From the NCBI GenBank assembly GCA_017547975.1, contig JAFYNU010000367.1:1-6662 (forward strand): 6,662 bases of DNA. The letters are read 5' to 3'. The stretch's first letter is position 1. Each line of letters starts with the position of its first letter. The stretch comes from Clostridia bacterium. Its GTDB lineage: Bacteria > Bacillota > Clostridia > Oscillospirales > QAMX01. Shown in pieces: positions 6,230-6,662 of the stretch. The notes beneath the pieces are model-generated. The model saw nothing but the letters and a program-made list of their open reading frames with translations. It was not told the origin of the DNA and made no database searches. Made by a program: the position numbers and the translations under genes.

Positions 6230-6254
6230 AAAGGAAAAACACATGGGAGGCAGT

Positions 6255-6662
6255 ATGAAAAACTTTACCTACTATACCCCCACCAAGGTTTTCTTTGGGG
6301 AGGGCGAATATAAGCGCATCGGCGAAATCGTCAAAAGCTACGGCTTCCAAAAGGTCATGATTCACTATGGCGGCGGAAGCATCATCAAGTCGGGTCTCTA
6401 CGACACCGTCACCAAAGCCCTGGATGCCGAAGGCATCGCCTGGGTCGCCTTTGGGGGTGCCCAGCCCAACCCCACCCTGGACCATGCCACCAAGGGCATG
6501 AAGATCTGCGTGGAGGAAGGGGTGGATCTGGTTCTGGCAGTGGGCGGCGGCAGTGCCATCGACTCTGCCAAGCACATTGCGGTGGGTGCCAAAAACGATT
6601 GTGACACCTGGCGGTTTGCCATGAAAAAGGGAGCTCCGGTGGATGCTCTGCCGGTTGCCACC
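6255..6662 (+). CDS. Iron-containing alcohol dehydrogenase (BDH/YugJ-like), 3' partial
   Basis: The first 136 residues of a group III, metal-dependent alcohol dehydrogenase are present; these enzymes reduce aldehydes such as butyraldehyde to alcohols with NAD(P)H. The N-terminus FTYYTPTKVFFGEGEYKRIGE is typical of the butanol dehydrogenase branch. YGGGSIIKSGLYD (38-50), GGAQPNPTL (67-75) and the dinucleotide-binding AVGGGSAIDSAK (95-106) follow in the expected order. The iron-ligand residues lie in the missing C-terminal domain. The ATG at 6255 is preferred: GGGAGG (6245-6250) lies 4 bases upstream. An in-frame ATG at 6243 would need AAAGGAA (6230-6236) as ribosome site, which falls at or before the predicted transcript start. 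The gene has its own strong promoter and is probably separate from the metA operon, although read-through is possible. The frame is open to the window end. Confidence 0.93.
   Translation, partial: MKNFTYYTPTKVFFGEGEYKRIGEIVKSYGFQKVMIHYGGGSIIKSGLYDTVTKALDAEGIAWVAFGGAQPNPTLDHATKGMKICVEEGVDLVLAVGGGSAIDSAKHIAVGAKNDCDTWRFAMKKGAPVDALPVAT

Noticed and set aside
6243..6254. Alternative ATG start at 6243 for the alcohol dehydrogenase
   Set aside because: Its ribosome site (AAAGGAA, 6230-6236) would lie at or before the predicted transcript start, while GGGAGG directly serves the ATG at 6255.

Overview
The window looks like an ordinary chromosomal segment of a fairly GC-rich Firmicute, most likely a Clostridia-type gut or anaerobic bacterium (inference). 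The reasons are the gene families present (a Gram-positive-style DacF-like carboxypeptidase, family 4 uracil-DNA glycosylase, single-gene U32/TrhP protein, MetA-type homoserine acyltransferase and BDH-type iron alcohol dehydrogenase), the heavy GGG/CGG/CTG codon use, and near-consensus sigma-A promoters and Shine-Dalgarno sites. There are seven genes, two of them cut by the window edges. I see no mobile element, CRISPR array, tRNA, rRNA or phage gene. The longest non-coding stretch is the 218-base divergent region at 3800-4017.

Layout. Left (1-1956): the 3' part of a D-alanyl-D-alanine carboxypeptidase is followed at once by a near-perfect promoter, an uncharacterised aldo/keto-reductase-like TIM-barrel gene with strong codon bias, and a bidirectional hairpin terminator. 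Middle (1962-3876, minus strand): a two-gene operon reads leftwards from a promoter at 3848-3876, first a 4Fe-4S family 4 uracil-DNA glycosylase and then a Gfo/Idh/MocA dehydrogenase. It converges on the same terminator. Right (3906-6192, plus strand): a divergent promoter drives a TrhP-like U32 protein (tRNA wobble uridine hydroxylation) and, 21 bases later, metA (homoserine O-acyltransferase, predicted acetyl-CoA type). Far right (6201-6662): a separate strong promoter precedes an iron-containing alcohol dehydrogenase that runs off the end.

The genes do not form one pathway. They cover envelope maintenance, DNA repair, tRNA modification, methionine biosynthesis and redox metabolism, the usual housekeeping mix. 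The feature that unifies the window is transcriptional: four promoters share one design, a TTGNNN -35 box, a 17-base spacer and a TATRAT -10 box preceded by the extended TGN element. I do not see a convincing new biological system. The most useful leads are the highly expressed orphan TIM-barrel gene, the Shine-Dalgarno-less start of the U32 gene inside a possible leader ORF, and the missing EKP lysine in the Gfo/Idh/MocA protein.
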